In this document: piece by piece, positions 62,831 through 64,000 of the stretch | Layout: each line of letters opens with the position of its first letter | Numbering within the stretch: position 1 is the stretch's first letter | Source of the DNA: Planktosalinus sp963975935 | GTDB taxonomy: Bacteria > Bacteroidota > Bacteroidia > Flavobacteriales > Flavobacteriaceae | Assembly (NCBI GenBank): GCA_963975935.1 | Contig: CAXBIQ010000005.1 | Coordinates: forward strand, 147,415 to 211,414 | Length of the DNA stretch: 64,000 nt | Direction of reading: 5' to 3' | Notes under the pieces: generated by a model | Databases searched by the model: none | Told to the model about the DNA's origin: nothing | What the model saw: only the letters and a program-made list of their open reading frames with translations | Position numbers and translations under genes: made by a program

Positions 62831-63376
62831 ATGGAATGGGTTGGATGTTGAGAATTTAGTTTTTATATGAAAACTTATAATATAAATTCAGGATATGGGA
62901 AATATCTTTACAAGGAAAAATCCCATAAAATGATTTTATAAGTTGGATGAATAAAAAAGAATTTGTTTTAAATAACTTACTTGAAGAGGAAAAATAAACC
63001 ATGCTAGTCGCCTTTTAATAGTGTTAATTAAGTATAGACTTTCTAAACTTGGGGAGTTTAAATCTAATTAACTTAGGCGGCAATTATTTGGACTGCTAAA
63101 CAAGTAAATTTGTTAAAATAAACCAAATAAAATCTTAAAAATAATTATAATTTAACATTTAAGTAAAGAAGGTTTTTTTATAACTAACTGCTTACTAAAT
63201 ATTTATAAAATTATTAAACACTTGGCACTTTAAATAGAACTAAATAATAGTGAACACAAAGACACAAGCGATAGCGAATTTACCCGCCGTAGGCTGGCTG
63301 GTGAAGCAATTAAGACTTGAAATCGCAAAGCTAAAAGCTAACAGCTAACAGCTGACCACTGAAAGCTAACAGCTAA
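62831..63376. other. AT-rich intergenic region upstream of the T9SS/RHS operon
   Basis: About 550 bp. The first 400 bp are strongly AT-rich and likely hold the operon promoter (minus strand), with no exact TAnnTTTG found by eye. The last part carries GACACAAGCGATAGCGAA (63261-63278) and the heptamer array copy 6 (63327-63378). Confidence 0.55.
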
Positions 63377-63378
63377 AC
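63327..63378. repeat. Heptamer array, copy 6
   Basis: Seven 7-bp units: AAAGCTA, AAAGCTA, ACAGCTA, ACAGCTG, ACCACTG, AAAGCTA, ACAGCTA. The same phase and AGCT core as the other copies, but in a diverged form. Confidence 0.6.
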
Positions 63379-63407
63379 AAAAAACCCTTCCCAAAAATGG
63401 GAAAGGC
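63377..63407 (-). terminator. Terminator of the small membrane-protein pair
   Basis: On the minus strand the stem CCTTTCCCA / TGGGAAGG (one T bulge, 4-base loop) is followed by GTTTTTTG. It closes the transcript of the two small genes that follow. Confidence 0.75.
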
Positions 63408-63430
63408 TCTTCTCAATCCATAGCAAAAAG

Positions 63431-63601
63431 TCAACGGGATTTAAACCAATTGCTTATCTGGCGCAACAACTCGGTGACCACATAACTGGCAATGGCACCC
63501 ATCGCGGCCATAACCAGCGTGACCACCAAGTCTTCTACCGGGAGGTTGGGCAGGAGCCCGGAAGCCGTGCCGCCAAAAAAGCTTATACGATAACGATCCA
63601 T
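63431..63601 (-). CDS. 56-residue small membrane protein
   Basis: A 56-residue protein starting MDRYRISFFGGTASG and ending ISNWFKSR, with one glycine/alanine-rich membrane helix (about 22-46). It begins 8 bp after the stop of the next small membrane protein and ends before a terminator, so the two form a unit. I do not recognise the family. The small size, single helix and charged ends resemble holin-like or toxin-like peptides, but nothing proves this. Confidence 0.7.
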   Translation of the reverse strand: MDRYRISFFGGTASGLLPNLPVEDLVVTLVMAAMGAIASYVVTELLRQISNWFKSR

Positions 63602-63609
63602 CGGGAGCA

Positions 63610-63891
63610 TTATTGATTGGGATCCAGCAAAGGATTCAACCCGGGATGCGGGATGACCCCGTCCGGATCCAGATCATCCTCGTCCTCTAGATCCTTGATC
63701 ACGGTTTGGCTCACGATCGTGGCCACCGTGCCACCCACCACCACATAACCGGCCAGGCTTATCAAAGCTGCGGGCAGTGCTACAGGGGCGGTAAGGATCG
63801 CCCCTCCCACGGCAGTCAAACCTATTCCAATAGTGCGCAACACCCTGAAAAACTTCGGCGTTGGCTTCTCCATTCTCTCGAGTACATTCAT
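63610..63891 (-). CDS. 93-residue glycine-zipper membrane protein
   Basis: A 93-residue protein. The basic N-terminus with a KPTPKFFRVLRTIGIG segment is followed by two glycine-rich helices (about 21-40 and 44-62) and an acidic, proline-rich tail (EDEDDLDPDG). Proteins of this look recur in Bacteroidota genomic islands, with no known function. The glycine zipper suggests pore- or oligomer-forming ability (inference). It is the first gene of a two-gene unit with the 56-residue protein. Confidence 0.75.
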   Translation of the reverse strand: MNVLERMEKPTPKFFRVLRTIGIGLTAVGGAILTAPVALPAALISLAGYVVVGGTVATIVSQTVIKDLEDEDDLDPDGVIPHPGLNPLLDPNQ

Positions 63892-64000
63892 AATATAATT
63901 TTTAAATGAAACAATTAATTAAAACTTAATCTAAGCCCCCCGGCTCCCTTTAGATACTATGGTTAAATCCAAATTGATTTGCTGTTATTTTACTTTTTTA

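Overview
The window comes from the chromosome of a Bacteroidota bacterium, most likely a member of the Flavobacteriaceae. The evidence is a type IX secretion (T9SS) C-terminal sorting domain, TAnnTTTG-type -7 promoter elements with few recognisable Shine-Dalgarno sites, a pfkA-gapA-pgi operon, paired DUF4168 proteins, a QEGLA-motif operon, moderate GC, and dispersed intergenic repeats of a kind common in this family. No rRNA or tRNA gene, CRISPR array or intact insertion sequence was seen.

Region 1 (0-14.6 kb) is housekeeping. It holds two small conserved proteins, two tandem M14-type peptidases of which one has lost its catalytic residues, a SCO protein, the site-2 protease RseP, two DUF4168 proteins, an SLC13-type permease with RCK_C domains, a DUF202 protein, and a leftward operon pfkA - gapA - N-acetylglucosamine-kinase-like - pgi. 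A 109-bp element able to fold into a three-way junction lies upstream of pfkA.

Region 2 (15-25.7 kb) looks like a regulon. A Crp/Fnr protein with three clustered cysteines precedes a TauE/SafE exporter, a persulfide-dioxygenase-like protein with two rhodanese domains, an Asp/Glu racemase, a complete RND efflux system, a PII-like protein and a DUF2892 protein. Three near-identical palindromes, GTAAC-N4-GTTAC, each end exactly 22 bp before a TAnnTTTG element. They lie upstream of the sulfur genes, of the RND operon, and of a stretch of about 85 nt that ends in a strong terminator and could be a small RNA.

Region 3 (25.7-33 kb) holds a secreted protein, a three-gene operon (QEGLA metallopeptidase, glutathione-synthetase-like ATP-grasp, AstE-like deacylase), a zinc-ribbon methyltransferase and a SulP transporter.

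Region 4 (33.4-43.3 kb) is a compact leftward Pel-like exopolysaccharide operon: PelF glycosyltransferase, PelG transporter with an N-terminal extension, a PelA-type hydrolase, a polytopic GT-C-like membrane protein, and one giant protein that joins a DUF2194 deacetylase, helical repeats and a predicted beta-barrel. This gives PelA-like and PelB-like functions in one chain, and no PelC or PelD was found.

Region 5 (43.3-48.2 kb) is decaying, repeat-rich DNA. It holds an amidohydrolase, an antitoxin-like gene whose toxin is truncated to 19 codons, a DCC-family protein, frameshifted remnants of a conjugative coupling ATPase, and several copies of a heptamer-phased dispersed repeat.

Region 6 (48.2-64 kb) is a leftward surface or secretion operon: a 1073-residue T9SS-sorted adhesin-like protein, a 3493-residue SpvB/FG-GAP/RHS protein with an unusual OmpA-like tip, and a small secreted MORN-like protein 4 bp downstream. 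Upstream lie two small glycine-rich membrane proteins.
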